From Marinosulfonomonas sp. (GTDB lineage: Bacteria; Pseudomonadota; Alphaproteobacteria; Rhodobacterales; Rhodobacteraceae), in contig NVTS01000003.1 of assembly GCA_002732995.1 (NCBI GenBank), forward strand, positions 20,433-26,396: DNA of 5,964 nt. Reading direction: 5' to 3'. The notes under the pieces were generated by a model, which had not been told where the DNA came from, did not search any database, and was given only the letters and a program-made list of their open reading frames with translations. The position numbers and the translations under genes were made by a program. This document shows positions 1-5,375 of the stretch, one piece after another. Positions within the stretch are counted from its first letter, which is position 1. The number at the start of each line of letters is the position of its first letter.

Positions 1-228
1 GGGGTCGGGCTGTGTGATGAATGGCCGCTGGTGACATACGGGGACCAGCATGTCGAGGGCGCGTTTGATTACGCGCTGGAGGCGGGCATGGTTTTATGTG
101 TCGAGGCGCTGGTTGGCGAGGATGGTGGCGCGTTTTCGATCAAGCTGGAGGATCAGGTGCTGATCACCGAGGACGGGTACGAGAACCTGGCGACTTATCC
201 GTTTGATGCGGCGTTGATGGGCGGTTGA
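1..228 (+). CDS. dddP: DMSP lyase DddP (M24 peptidase fold), C-terminal fragment
   Basis: The frame is open from base 1 and gives the last 75 residues of a protein that starts outside the window. It begins GVGLCDEWPL and contains GMVLCVEALV and FSIKLEDQVLITEDGYENL, the C-terminal half of the M24 (creatinase/aminopeptidase P) fold. DddP uses this fold to cleave dimethylsulfoniopropionate into dimethyl sulfide and acrylate in the cytoplasm. From memory, the DddP metal ligands include His371, Glu406 and Glu421. Here the two expected glutamates are residues 35 and 50 of the fragment, the right 15-residue spacing, which puts the histidine just before base 1 (the H of the usual HGVGL). The wording around these residues is much nearer to DddP than to Xaa-Pro aminopeptidases. 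Another M24 paralogue remains possible because the N-terminal two thirds are not visible. It converges on the YafD-like gene. Confidence 0.75.
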   Translation, partial: GVGLCDEWPLVTYGDQHVEGAFDYALEAGMVLCVEALVGEDGGAFSIKLEDQVLITEDGYENLATYPFDAALMGG

Positions 229-240
229 ATAGGGTTGCGC

Positions 241-309
241 CGCGCTTCGCGCGTCGCCCCAAGCACTTTGTCCCCTGCGGGGCCAAAGCGTGTTAGCCTG
301 CGGCGCAGG
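241..309. terminator. Three tandem GC-rich hairpins between convergent genes
   Basis: Three stem-loops follow one another. At 241-253, CGCGC pairs with GCGCG around a 3-base loop. At 266-288, CTTTG-T-CCCC pairs with GGGG-C-CAAAG around TGC, and pairing can be extended imperfectly to about 262-294. At 297-309, CCTGC pairs with GCAGG around GGC. They lie between the stop of the dddP fragment (+) and the stop of the YafD-like gene (-), so they could end transcription from both sides. No clear T-tract follows on either strand, so terminator function is inferred from position and fold only. Confidence 0.5.
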
Positions 310-330
310 TATTTAGGAAAAGAAGAAGGG
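305..330 (+). repeat. Purine-rich tail typical of Rhodobacteraceae gene ends (putative)
   Basis: Right after the third hairpin comes GGTATTTAGGAAAAGAAGAA and then GGGG. From memory, many Rhodobacteraceae genes are followed by a hairpin, a TATTT block and GAAGAAG-type purine runs, so this looks like one copy of that dispersed intergenic motif. Only one copy is in the window, so its repeat status cannot be shown here. Its function is unknown to me. Confidence 0.35.
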
Positions 331-346
331 GAAGGCGCGTCACTCT

Positions 347-1237
347 TTAACGGATATAAAAACGTGCCAGAACCCCGTTGTGGTCTGATCCAAGCTGCGG
401 GCGTTTCCATGTATCGGCAGGGCGAGAATTTGTGTTGATCAACACATGGTCGATCGGCAGGGAGTAATATTTTGCAAGCCAAAACGTGTATTTGGGCGCG
501 CCAACCCGCTGCGTATCAGTGGCTGCTGTAATGCTGCGCATCGTGTGCGACCACGGCACCATGTTGAAATCACCGCCCAGCACCACCGGACCCTCTAGTG
601 CCACAAGCATCGGCACCAATGCCCTGACCTGCGCCGCTTGCCCCATCGGATATGGCCAATGTAAATGCAGCGACACCAGCCAGACTGGGCCGTGGGGCGT
701 TTCAAGCTGCATCGCCGCCATGCCGCTGGCCTCCTCGCATCGCCCAGACCCCGCAACCATCGGCCAACGCGCCGCAACCGCGACACCACCCACCCCCGCA
801 AAGGAGCAAAATACCTGTGCGGGGTATTGTTCTTTCAGGCTGGCAAGGATGGGCAGGTTGTTCGCGCTAACCTCTTGCAAGGTGACAAAATCCGGGTTGT
901 GCTCCAGAATATCCCCCTGCAACGGCACAGTTGATGCCATATCAAAGCGCATATTCTTTTGGTAAAGCGCATAGGGCGCATCCAGCGCCGACGAAAATGC
1001 CAGCTTTGGGGCCAACACCGTATAGGCCGACCACACTACCAGCACAGCCGCAACCACGCCCGCCCCTTTTGGTTTAAGCCGCACCAATATCAGGGCCGAT
1101 ATCCCCCCGACCACAGCCAGCGGGCCGCGAAACACTGCCAGTGAATCCCCCAATGGATGAACTGCGCCAAAATGGCTGCCCAGCAACAACACCAGCGGGA
1201 TCAGGAATATCAGGGAAATCACGTGGCGCATCGTCAT
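347..1237 (-). CDS. Membrane-anchored endonuclease/exonuclease/phosphatase family protein (YafD-like)
   Basis: From the ATG at 1237 the product is 296 aa. Residues about 6-20, 38-54 and 60-77 are hydrophobic and look like three membrane segments that anchor a C-terminal EEP domain. The EEP signature is complete: an Asn in YQKNMRFD (N95), the metal-binding Glu in LQEV (E122), His residues in SLHLHWP (H191/H193), GGDFN (D223, N225), PIDHV (D263, H264) and the terminal GSDHNGV (D285, H286). The family hydrolyses phosphodiester or phosphomonoester bonds in nucleic acids, lipids or inositol phosphates; the substrate cannot be told here. The layout of N-terminal membrane helices plus EEP domain matches the YafD-type group. 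The frame also opens at a TTG at 1246 and an ATG at 1231. I prefer 1237 because a GGA lies a few bases upstream, but the ribosome site is weak. The gene is divergent from the hydrolase-OsmC gene. Confidence 0.85.
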   Translation of the reverse strand: MTMRHVISLIFLIPLVLLLGSHFGAVHPLGDSLAVFRGPLAVVGGISALILVRLKPKGAGVVAAVLVVWSAYTVLAPKLAFSSALDAPYALYQKNMRFDMASTVPLQGDILEHNPDFVTLQEVSANNLPILASLKEQYPAQVFCSFAGVGGVAVAARWPMVAGSGRCEEASGMAAMQLETPHGPVWLVSLHLHWPYPMGQAAQVRALVPMLVALEGPVVLGGDFNMVPWSHTMRSITAATDTQRVGAPKYTFWLAKYYSLPIDHVLINTNSRPADTWKRPQLGSDHNGVLARFYIR

Positions 1238-1248
1238 CCGGTCCAATT

Positions 1249-1281
1249 CATACTGTGATCATACTGTGACCATACTGTGGT
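1249..1281. repeat. Three tandem 11-bp direct repeats in a divergent promoter region
   Basis: CATACTGTGAT, CATACTGTGAC and CATACTGTGGT follow one another without a gap (1249-1259, 1260-1270, 1271-1281). The first nine bases are identical in all three; only the last two vary. The 11-bp period is about one helical turn, so each unit would present the same DNA face to a protein. The array sits only 11-12 bp upstream of the preferred ATG of the YafD-like gene, in the spacer between two divergent genes. On the minus strand it contains TATGAT, which could serve as a -10 element. A repressor or activator array is the natural reading but is inferred. Confidence 0.8.
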
Positions 1282-1439
1282 GGAACATCAGACTGGGCGT
1301 CGTATAAGTCAGCACAGGCCCGTTCACAACCGCGCGCCTGATATCACTCTGGCGTGAGCGCTGTGACACATCCCTTGCGCATCCCCGCCGTGTTACCCAT
1401 CCTAGGACAAACGCGAAACCAAAAGGGAATCCCCCCGAT

Positions 1440-2657
1440 ATGCCGACTGAACGCATCACATTTGAGGGCCACAGCGGCCATCCGCTGGCCGCGCGCCTTG
1501 ATATGCCCCAAGGCGATCATCTGGCCACAGCCCTGTTTGCCCATTGCTTCACCTGTTCCAAAGACATCCCCGCCGCCCGTCGCATCGCGGGCCGCCTGGC
1601 GGCGATGGGGATTGCGGTGCTGCGGTTTGATTTCACCGGCCTTGGCCATTCCGGCGGCGAGTTTGAAAACACCTCGTTTTCCTCGAACGTCGATGATCTG
1701 GTTAAAGCCGCCGACTATCTGGCGGCGCGCGGCATGGCACCGGAGCTGATTATCGGCCATTCGCTGGGCGGGGCGGCGGTGCTGAAGGCGGCGGGCCAGA
1801 TCGACAGCATTAAGGCGGTTGTCACCATCGGGGCGCCCTTTGACCCCGAACATGTCACCCATAATTTCAAAAGCGCCATTTCGGAAATTTGCACCGAGGG
1901 CATGGCCGATGTCTGCCTTGGCGGGCGGCCCTTCAAAATTGCCCGTGAATTTATCGAGGACATCTCCAAGGCCGAGCTGAAACCTGCCATCGCCAATCTG
2001 AAACGCGCCCTTTTGGTGCTGCACGCCCCGCTCGACACCGTGGTCAGCATCGACAACGCCGCCGAAATATTTCAAGCCGCCAAACACCCCAAAAGCTTTG
2101 TGACGCTGGACGAGGCCGATCACCTGATCAGCAAAGCCTCCGACGCCGAATACGCCGCCGGTGTGATCGCCGCATGGGTCACGCGCTATCTGGACCTGAC
2201 CCCGCCTGCCCCACCGATTGGCGCGCCCGAAGGCGTGGTGCGGGTGCGCGAGGCTGATCCCGACGGGTATTTGCAAGACATCACCTCGGGGCCGTTGCAC
2301 CACGCGCTGGCGGACGAGCCACTGGCCTATGGCGGCACCAATCGCGGCATGTCGCCTTACGGGTTTGTGTCCTCGGGGCTGGGCGCTTGCACCAGCATGA
2401 CCATCCGGATGTATGCGCGGCGCAAAAAATGGCCGCTGGAATATGTCTGGGTCGATGTCACCCACGACAAGGTGCACGCACAGGACGCCGAAGCGGGCAA
2501 AGCGGTGCAGAAAATCGACAGCTTTCGGCGTGAAATTCATCTGGGGGGTGATCTGGACGATGATCAGCGCAAACGGCTGCTGGAGATTGCGGACAAGTGT
2601 CCGGTGCATAAGACCTTGGAGCATTCATCGCAGATTTTGACGGTTCTGGCAGAGTAG
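1440..2657 (+). CDS. Bifunctional alpha/beta hydrolase / OsmC-family protein
   Basis: This 405-aa protein has two domains. Residues 1 to about 250 are an alpha/beta hydrolase with the nucleophile elbow GHSLGG (S108), a likely catalytic Asp in APLDTVV (D199) and His in EADHLI (H228). After a proline-rich linker (about 252-264), residues 265-405 are an OsmC/Ohr-type domain with the two redox cysteines in GLGACTSMTI (C317) and KCPVHKTL (C387). OsmC proteins reduce organic hydroperoxides through this cysteine pair. The fusion is a known arrangement, and the hydrolase half may release or process an acylated or peroxidised substrate for the OsmC half (inference). There is no signal peptide, so it is probably cytoplasmic. 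GGGA at 1425-1428 lies 11 bases before the ATG, a modest ribosome site. It stands alone, divergent from the YafD-like gene, and ends 24 bp before the left inverted-repeat copy. All key residues are present. Confidence 0.93.
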   Translation: MPTERITFEGHSGHPLAARLDMPQGDHLATALFAHCFTCSKDIPAARRIAGRLAAMGIAVLRFDFTGLGHSGGEFENTSFSSNVDDLVKAADYLAARGMAPELIIGHSLGGAAVLKAAGQIDSIKAVVTIGAPFDPEHVTHNFKSAISEICTEGMADVCLGGRPFKIAREFIEDISKAELKPAIANLKRALLVLHAPLDTVVSIDNAAEIFQAAKHPKSFVTLDEADHLISKASDAEYAAGVIAAWVTRYLDLTPPAPPIGAPEGVVRVREADPDGYLQDITSGPLHHALADEPLAYGGTNRGMSPYGFVSSGLGACTSMTIRMYARRKKWPLEYVWVDVTHDKVHAQDAEAGKAVQKIDSFRREIHLGGDLDDDQRKRLLEIADKCPVHKTLEHSSQILTVLAE

Positions 2658-2662
2658 CGGGG

Positions 2663-2672
2663 AACACGTGTT
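2663..2672. other. 10-bp perfect palindrome downstream of the hydrolase-OsmC gene
   Basis: AACACGTGTT is self-complementary and lies 5 bases after the TAG of the hydrolase-OsmC gene, just before the left copy of the 25-bp repeat. It contains the CACGTG hexamer. It is short enough to be chance and is listed only because it adjoins the repeat. Confidence 0.3.
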
Positions 2673-2681
2673 GAACGGGGT

Positions 2682-2706
2682 GGTGCGTGAAATCACGCAC
2701 CCTACG
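2682..2706 (-). repeat. Left copy of a perfect 25-bp inverted repeat (REP-like hairpin)
   Basis: The unit reads, on the minus strand, CGTAG followed by GGTGCGTG, ATTT and CACGCACC. GGTGCGTG pairs with CACGCACC, giving an 8-bp stem with a 4-base loop (9 bp if the A-T pair closes). The same 25 bases occur in opposite orientation at 3562-3586 with no mismatch, and similarity stops at once on both sides. A small palindrome with a fixed GTAGGGTGCG-style edge resembles the REP family of dispersed elements (from memory). It lies between converging genes and may also act as a transcription stop for the hydrolase-OsmC gene. The TAG stop of the 40-aa ORF lies inside it. Confidence 0.85.
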
Positions 2707-2824
2707 CCCGCTGCCATGCGTCATAATTGAGTTCATCGCCATCGGAAATGTAGACCAAATACTGGTGTTCGGCGACAAAACCTAAAGTGGCGTTTAGGTC
2801 ACGTGATTCAACATATATCGGCAT
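2702..2824 (-). CDS. Small acidic 40-aa protein, unrecognised
   Basis: An ATG at 2824 opens 40 codons, starting MPIYVESRDL and ending NYDAWQRA, closed by TAG at 2704-2702. The product is acidic (seven Asp/Glu, two Arg, no Lys), with several aromatics and no signal peptide or membrane segment. A ribosome site AGGA (2836-2833) lies 8 bases before the ATG and overlaps the TAG of the upstream 148-aa gene; the gap between the two genes is 10 bases, so they are probably one transcript with coupled translation. The stop codon and last alanine codon lie within the 25-bp repeat, so the original 3' end may have been replaced when the repeat arrived. I recognise no family. It could be a true small protein, a truncated gene, or an open frame by chance; the spacing and ribosome site favour a gene. 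Confidence 0.5.
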   Translation of the reverse strand: MPIYVESRDLNATLGFVAEHQYLVYISDGDELNYDAWQRA

Positions 2825-2834
2825 TTTTTAAATC

Positions 2835-3281
2835 CTATTTAGAGACATAAACAATTAGATTGGAAATTCGCCCCTCGAAGAACAAGATTGCGGCGCTTGG
2901 CCGACATCTGTAGCCAAACCTTCCGAAAAGTGTTGGGCGCTTCAGGCAATAATCTGCCGAAGCATCTACATAATAATCAGGAAGGTCACCGTCCGCCCCG
3001 AGAGGCCCACCCAGTCTCGTCGTTTCGTAACCACGAAACTCCCACCCGGCGTCCTCGAAGAATTCAGTCAGCTCATCGACACTGCATTCAAGCCCTAATA
3101 ACGCCCGCCCGCTTTTCACAGGAGAAAGCTCGTGGAAATCATTACCTTCATTTCTGGTTAGCATATCCGCGAAGGGCGGCGCGGCAAGAACCTCGGCACA
3201 TTCGCTAGAAGGATCGACATCCTCCTGCGCGATGGCAAGGACAGGGAACATCAGGAATGATATGATAAAAAGGAGCTTCAC
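2835..3281 (-). CDS. Predicted exported 148-aa protein with four cysteines, unrecognised
   Basis: From a GTG at 3281 the product starts VKLLFIISFLMFPVLAIAQ, which looks like a signal peptide: one Lys, a hydrophobic core, and a likely cut after AIA (about residue 18). The mature part has about 130 residues with four cysteines (C28, C66, C112, C126), an even number that would suit two disulfides in the periplasm. It has acidic stretches (TEFFEDAGWEF) and a C-terminal beta-like segment ending ISNLIVYVSK. I recognise no family. The GTG is chosen because it begins the signal peptide, but its ribosome site is poor (only GGGGCGG upstream). The frame stays open without a stop for 74 more codons upstream, so a longer protein with an internal membrane segment is possible. 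The 40-aa ORF follows after 10 bases. The surrounding DNA is AT-richer than the flanks: by hand count 2821-2880 is 20/60 G+C against 42/60 at 4861-4920. Confidence 0.6.
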   Translation of the reverse strand: MKLLFIISFLMFPVLAIAQEDVDPSSECAEVLAAPPFADMLTRNEGNDFHELSPVKSGRALLGLECSVDELTEFFEDAGWEFRGYETTRLGGPLGADGDLPDYYVDASADYCLKRPTLFGRFGYRCRPSAAILFFEGRISNLIVYVSK

Positions 3282-3507
3282 CCGACCGCCCCATTTTCTG
3301 AGCGGCCCACCCCCAGCTTTGATGATGTCATTGCCAAGGCCCTCATATAGTTTGTCATGATCGAGATTTATTACTTCACCAGCAGGACCAACAGTGTCAT
3401 TGTCACATATTCGGGTTGCAGATCGACCACACACACTCAGCATGGCGGTTTTCCAAATTACATCCAATGAACAATTACCCCCCAGCAACCAGCACAAAAA
3501 CACACAT
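3282..3507 (-). pseudogene. Open frame upstream of the exported protein, joined to a good start by a one-base slip
   Basis: Reading toward lower coordinates, 3503 to 3282 is open in the same frame as the 148-aa gene. It encodes, among others, GPAGEVINLDHDKLYEGLGN and DIIKAGGGPLRKWGGR. By a uniform-codon estimate, 74 stop-free codons would occur by chance about 3% of the time. The best translation start is an ATG at 3507, with AGAGGG (3520-3515) 7 bases upstream, but it reads only MCVFVLVAGG before TAA (3477-3475). A G6 run lies at 3478-3483; with five G instead of six, this ATG would read straight into the long frame and on through the signal-peptide-like segment. This could be a decayed gene, a slippery on/off tract, or a base-calling error. 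I recognise no family. The stretch 3508-3561 holds no other clear gene. Confidence 0.4.
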
Positions 3508-3561
3508 CTAATATCCCTCTTGGGTTGGTATTAACAATGCACTCACCACATTCAAGCAAGC

Positions 3562-3586
3562 CGTAGGGTGCGTGATTTCACGCACC
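3562..3586 (+). repeat. Right copy of the perfect 25-bp inverted repeat (REP-like hairpin)
   Basis: This is the exact reverse complement of 2682-2706, with CGTAG on the inner side (3562-3566) and the hairpin GGTGCGTG-ATTT-CACGCACC outward. The two copies enclose 855 bp. No target-site duplication is visible in the bases next to either copy. It lies about 75 bases past the stop of the minus-strand methyltransferase gene, so it may also act as that operon's terminator, although no strong T-run follows on the minus strand. The bases 3587-3662 between it and that stop show nothing else I can name. Confidence 0.85.
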
Positions 3587-3662
3587 GTTCTTTCCACTTA
3601 CCCAAAACACCCCATCCAGAAACACGAGCACCCTCAAGCGCTGTGCCTCAAATTTAGTAGTT

Positions 3663-4515
3663 TCACGCTTTGCTCAGCCAAAACCCGCCGCCAACATACC
3701 ACACATTCGGCACTTCCGCAGCGGGCCGCCCCTGATACATCTGGCCAAGCGCTGGAGCTTTGCCCCCCGTCGCCTCCAATGCGGATTTGAGCGCCACCGC
3801 CTCATCCGGCTGGCGCGCCCCGTTACAATGGTAAAACCCGCAATTGCCCAGTGACGACACATGCATTTCAGTGCCCCGTTTCTCAAGCAGCAACATGAAC
3901 CCCCAATGATCATCCGCTGTAAACGGGATCACGATGCGTCCGGATTCCCCAAGGTTTGACAGCCAGTTTTCAGGAACATGGGTCGCGCCCGCAAACACGA
4001 CGACAGCATCAAGAGCTGGCAGGTTTGATGTTTTGGTCGCATCGCCCGACAAAACCTCGACATGTTCATAACCCGCAAGATTGTCTTTGGCCCGCTCGGC
4101 GAGGGCCTCGTCTATTTCATAGACAATCACCCGCCCGCTGGGCGTCACCAGTTCGGCAAGGATCGCGGTGAAATACCCCTGCCCCGACCTGAAGCACCGT
4201 AGCACCCGGGCGAATATCCATCTGGTCCAGATAATAGGCCCAGAGCGACGGCAGCCCGTTGTTAATCTCGAGGTCATGGTCAATTGACACCAGAACGTCG
4301 TGACAGATGTGATGCGGATCGGCTGTGGCGCTGATATAGGCGGGTCGGTCAAATTGCCGTGGATGGATGCGCCACGGCCCCTCGCCCAGATAATGCTCGC
4401 GCGGGATTTTGGAGAATGCCGTGATGATCGCCGGATTGTTACGCACCGGCGCCGCAATGCGCACATCTTCGGCGAACCAGTGGCGTGCGTCTTTTATGCC
4501 GCGTTTCTTTTTCAT
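3663..4515 (-). pseudogene. Protein-L-isoaspartate O-methyltransferase-like gene, frameshifted in the SAM motif
   Basis: The 5' part starts at the ATG at 4515 and encodes 113 family-like residues (IPREHYLGEGPWRI at about 37-50, INNGLPSLWAYYLDQM at 84-99, ending GATVLQVGAG). The remaining 170 residues continue in another frame from base 4175 (YFTAILAELVTPSGRVIVYE, then LSGDAT, VVVFAG, GRIVIPF, to GGGFWLSKA). The family motif at the join is VGAGTGYF; here the bases for T-G are missing and one G remains (4176), which fits a net loss of 5 bases next to a run of four G. The unbroken reading gives a 132-aa truncated product ending at 4117, with 19 foreign residues after GAG. A complete protein would be about 285 aa, and would methylate isoaspartyl residues or a related substrate using SAM. 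The start has a very good ribosome site, GGAGG (4527-4523, 7 bases away), and overlaps the upstream hydrolase stop by ATGA. It is probably inactive unless the frameshift is a sequence error. Confidence 0.88.
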
Positions 4516-5363
4516 AGCACCCCCTCCAGAAACGCAATGACCTCCCCCGCCAACCGCTGCTGGAACGCTGTGCGGTCAAAGCCGGCGGGGTCTTGGGACG
4601 GGGGGAAGTCGGGGTGAATCAGGGCCTCGGGAAACGGGCTGAGGAACGAGAAATGGCCTGCGTTTTCAACGAGGTGGTGGGTGATCTGCGTTCTGCCCGG
4701 CACTTGGTTCAGCACCCGCGCCGTATGGTCCGGCGGGGTGAACGCATCATGTCCGGCCTGATAGATCAGCATCGGCACCACGACATTGGCCAATGAAGCG
4801 TCCGGCGTGAACCACGCGGTTGCGGGGGCCATCAGAACCAGCCCCTTCACCCGATCATCGCGCCCCACAGCCACCTTGCGTTTTGCCGCGTTCCAGACCT
4901 GCCCGCCCGCCACCGCCAGCGCCGCATAACCGCCCATCGAGTGGCCGATCACCGCGACCTGATCCGTCAGCACCGCGCCTGCCAGAATTTCGTTGCGGGC
5001 AATATCGTCGATGCACAGAGAGATGTGGCGCGGGCGCAGTTCCAGATTGCGGGTTTTGCCTGACAGGAAATTGTCGTCCGTGTTGTTGCCGAAATGCTCG
5101 GGCATCAGCACCACATACCCCGCCTCGGCCAGCGCTTGGGCCAGCATCAGGTATCCAAGGCGATTGCCGCCGGAGCCGTGCGAGATGGTCACAACAGGGA
5201 ACTGCCCTGCCGCCACGGCTGCGTTCAGCCCTGCGGTCACGGTGAAGGGGGGAAGGTCATAGGTTCCATGTGCATCCGCCGCCGGATACATCACAAACAC
5301 CGGAAACCCGATGTTGGCCTGATGGTCCCAAACGCGGATATGTTGACAGCCGACATATTTCAT
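4512..5363 (-). CDS. Alpha/beta hydrolase, dienelactone-hydrolase-like
   Basis: The 283-aa product carries an alpha/beta hydrolase core: an oxyanion-region SHGSGG at residues 61-66, the nucleophile elbow IGHSMGGYAAL with S142, a likely catalytic Asp in AGHDAFTPP (D206) and His in ENAGHFSF (H237). The N-terminal segment VFVMYPAAD with a SHGSGG loop suits the predicted dienelactone hydrolase group (COG4188 type), which also contains esterases and platelet-activating-factor-acetylhydrolase relatives. The substrate cannot be deduced. No signal peptide is evident. The start at 5363 has GAGG (5375-5372) 8 bases upstream; an ATG at 5367 is in another frame. Its TGA overlaps the ATG of the methyltransferase gene (ATGA), so the two form an operon. 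Only 12 bases separate its start codon from the terminator T-run of the upstream bioY unit. Confidence 0.87.
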   Translation of the reverse strand: MKYVGCQHIRVWDHQANIGFPVFVMYPAADAHGTYDLPPFTVTAGLNAAVAAGQFPVVTISHGSGGNRLGYLMLAQALAEAGYVVLMPEHFGNNTDDNFLSGKTRNLELRPRHISLCIDDIARNEILAGAVLTDQVAVIGHSMGGYAALAVAGGQVWNAAKRKVAVGRDDRVKGLVLMAPATAWFTPDASLANVVVPMLIYQAGHDAFTPPDHTARVLNQVPGRTQITHHLVENAGHFSFLSPFPEALIHPDFPPSQDPAGFDRTAFQQRLAGEVIAFLEGVL

Positions 5364-5375
5364 TCATTCACCTCG

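Noticed and set aside
486..965. A 159-codon plus-strand frame
   Set aside because: It is antisense to the EEP domain, whose metal-binding motifs are intact. The shadow has no domain.
1249..1281. A CRP/FNR-type site or a small CRISPR-like array
   Set aside because: The TGTGA halves are direct rather than inverted, so no TGTGA-N6-TCACA site forms. There are no spacers between the 11-bp units, so it is not CRISPR.
1360..1420. A sigma-70 promoter for the hydrolase-OsmC gene (TTGCGC near 1376)
   Set aside because: No matching -10 hexamer appears at the right distance, so I do not report it as a feature.
1344..2624. A 426-codon open frame on the minus strand, longer than the gene it opposes
   Set aside because: It lies antisense to the hydrolase-OsmC gene, whose catalytic residues and domains are clear. 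Its translation is rich in Gly, Arg, His and Gln with no recognisable domain, as expected of a codon-bias shadow.
2458..2778. A 106-codon minus-strand frame crossing the left repeat
   Set aside because: It runs antisense into the OsmC domain, and overlaps the 40-aa ORF in another frame without its ribosome site or spacing.
2888..3208. A 106-codon plus-strand frame inside the island
   Set aside because: It is antisense to the exported-protein gene, very rich in Arg, His and Pro, and has no convincing ribosome site.
3600..3662. Possible GCAC/GTGC stem past the methyltransferase stop
   Set aside because: Only four pairs with a long loop and no T-run; too weak to call.
4117..4179. Programmed ribosomal frameshifting as an explanation for the split methyltransferase
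   Set aside because: There is no X-XXY-YYZ slippery heptamer with a downstream structure that I can see. A single-base shift would also still lack the T-G residues of the glycine loop, so a 5-base deletion fits better.
4820..5262. Overlapping plus-strand frames of 141 and 89 codons
   Set aside because: Both are antisense to the dienelactone-hydrolase-like gene and are Pro/Arg/Ser-rich shadows.
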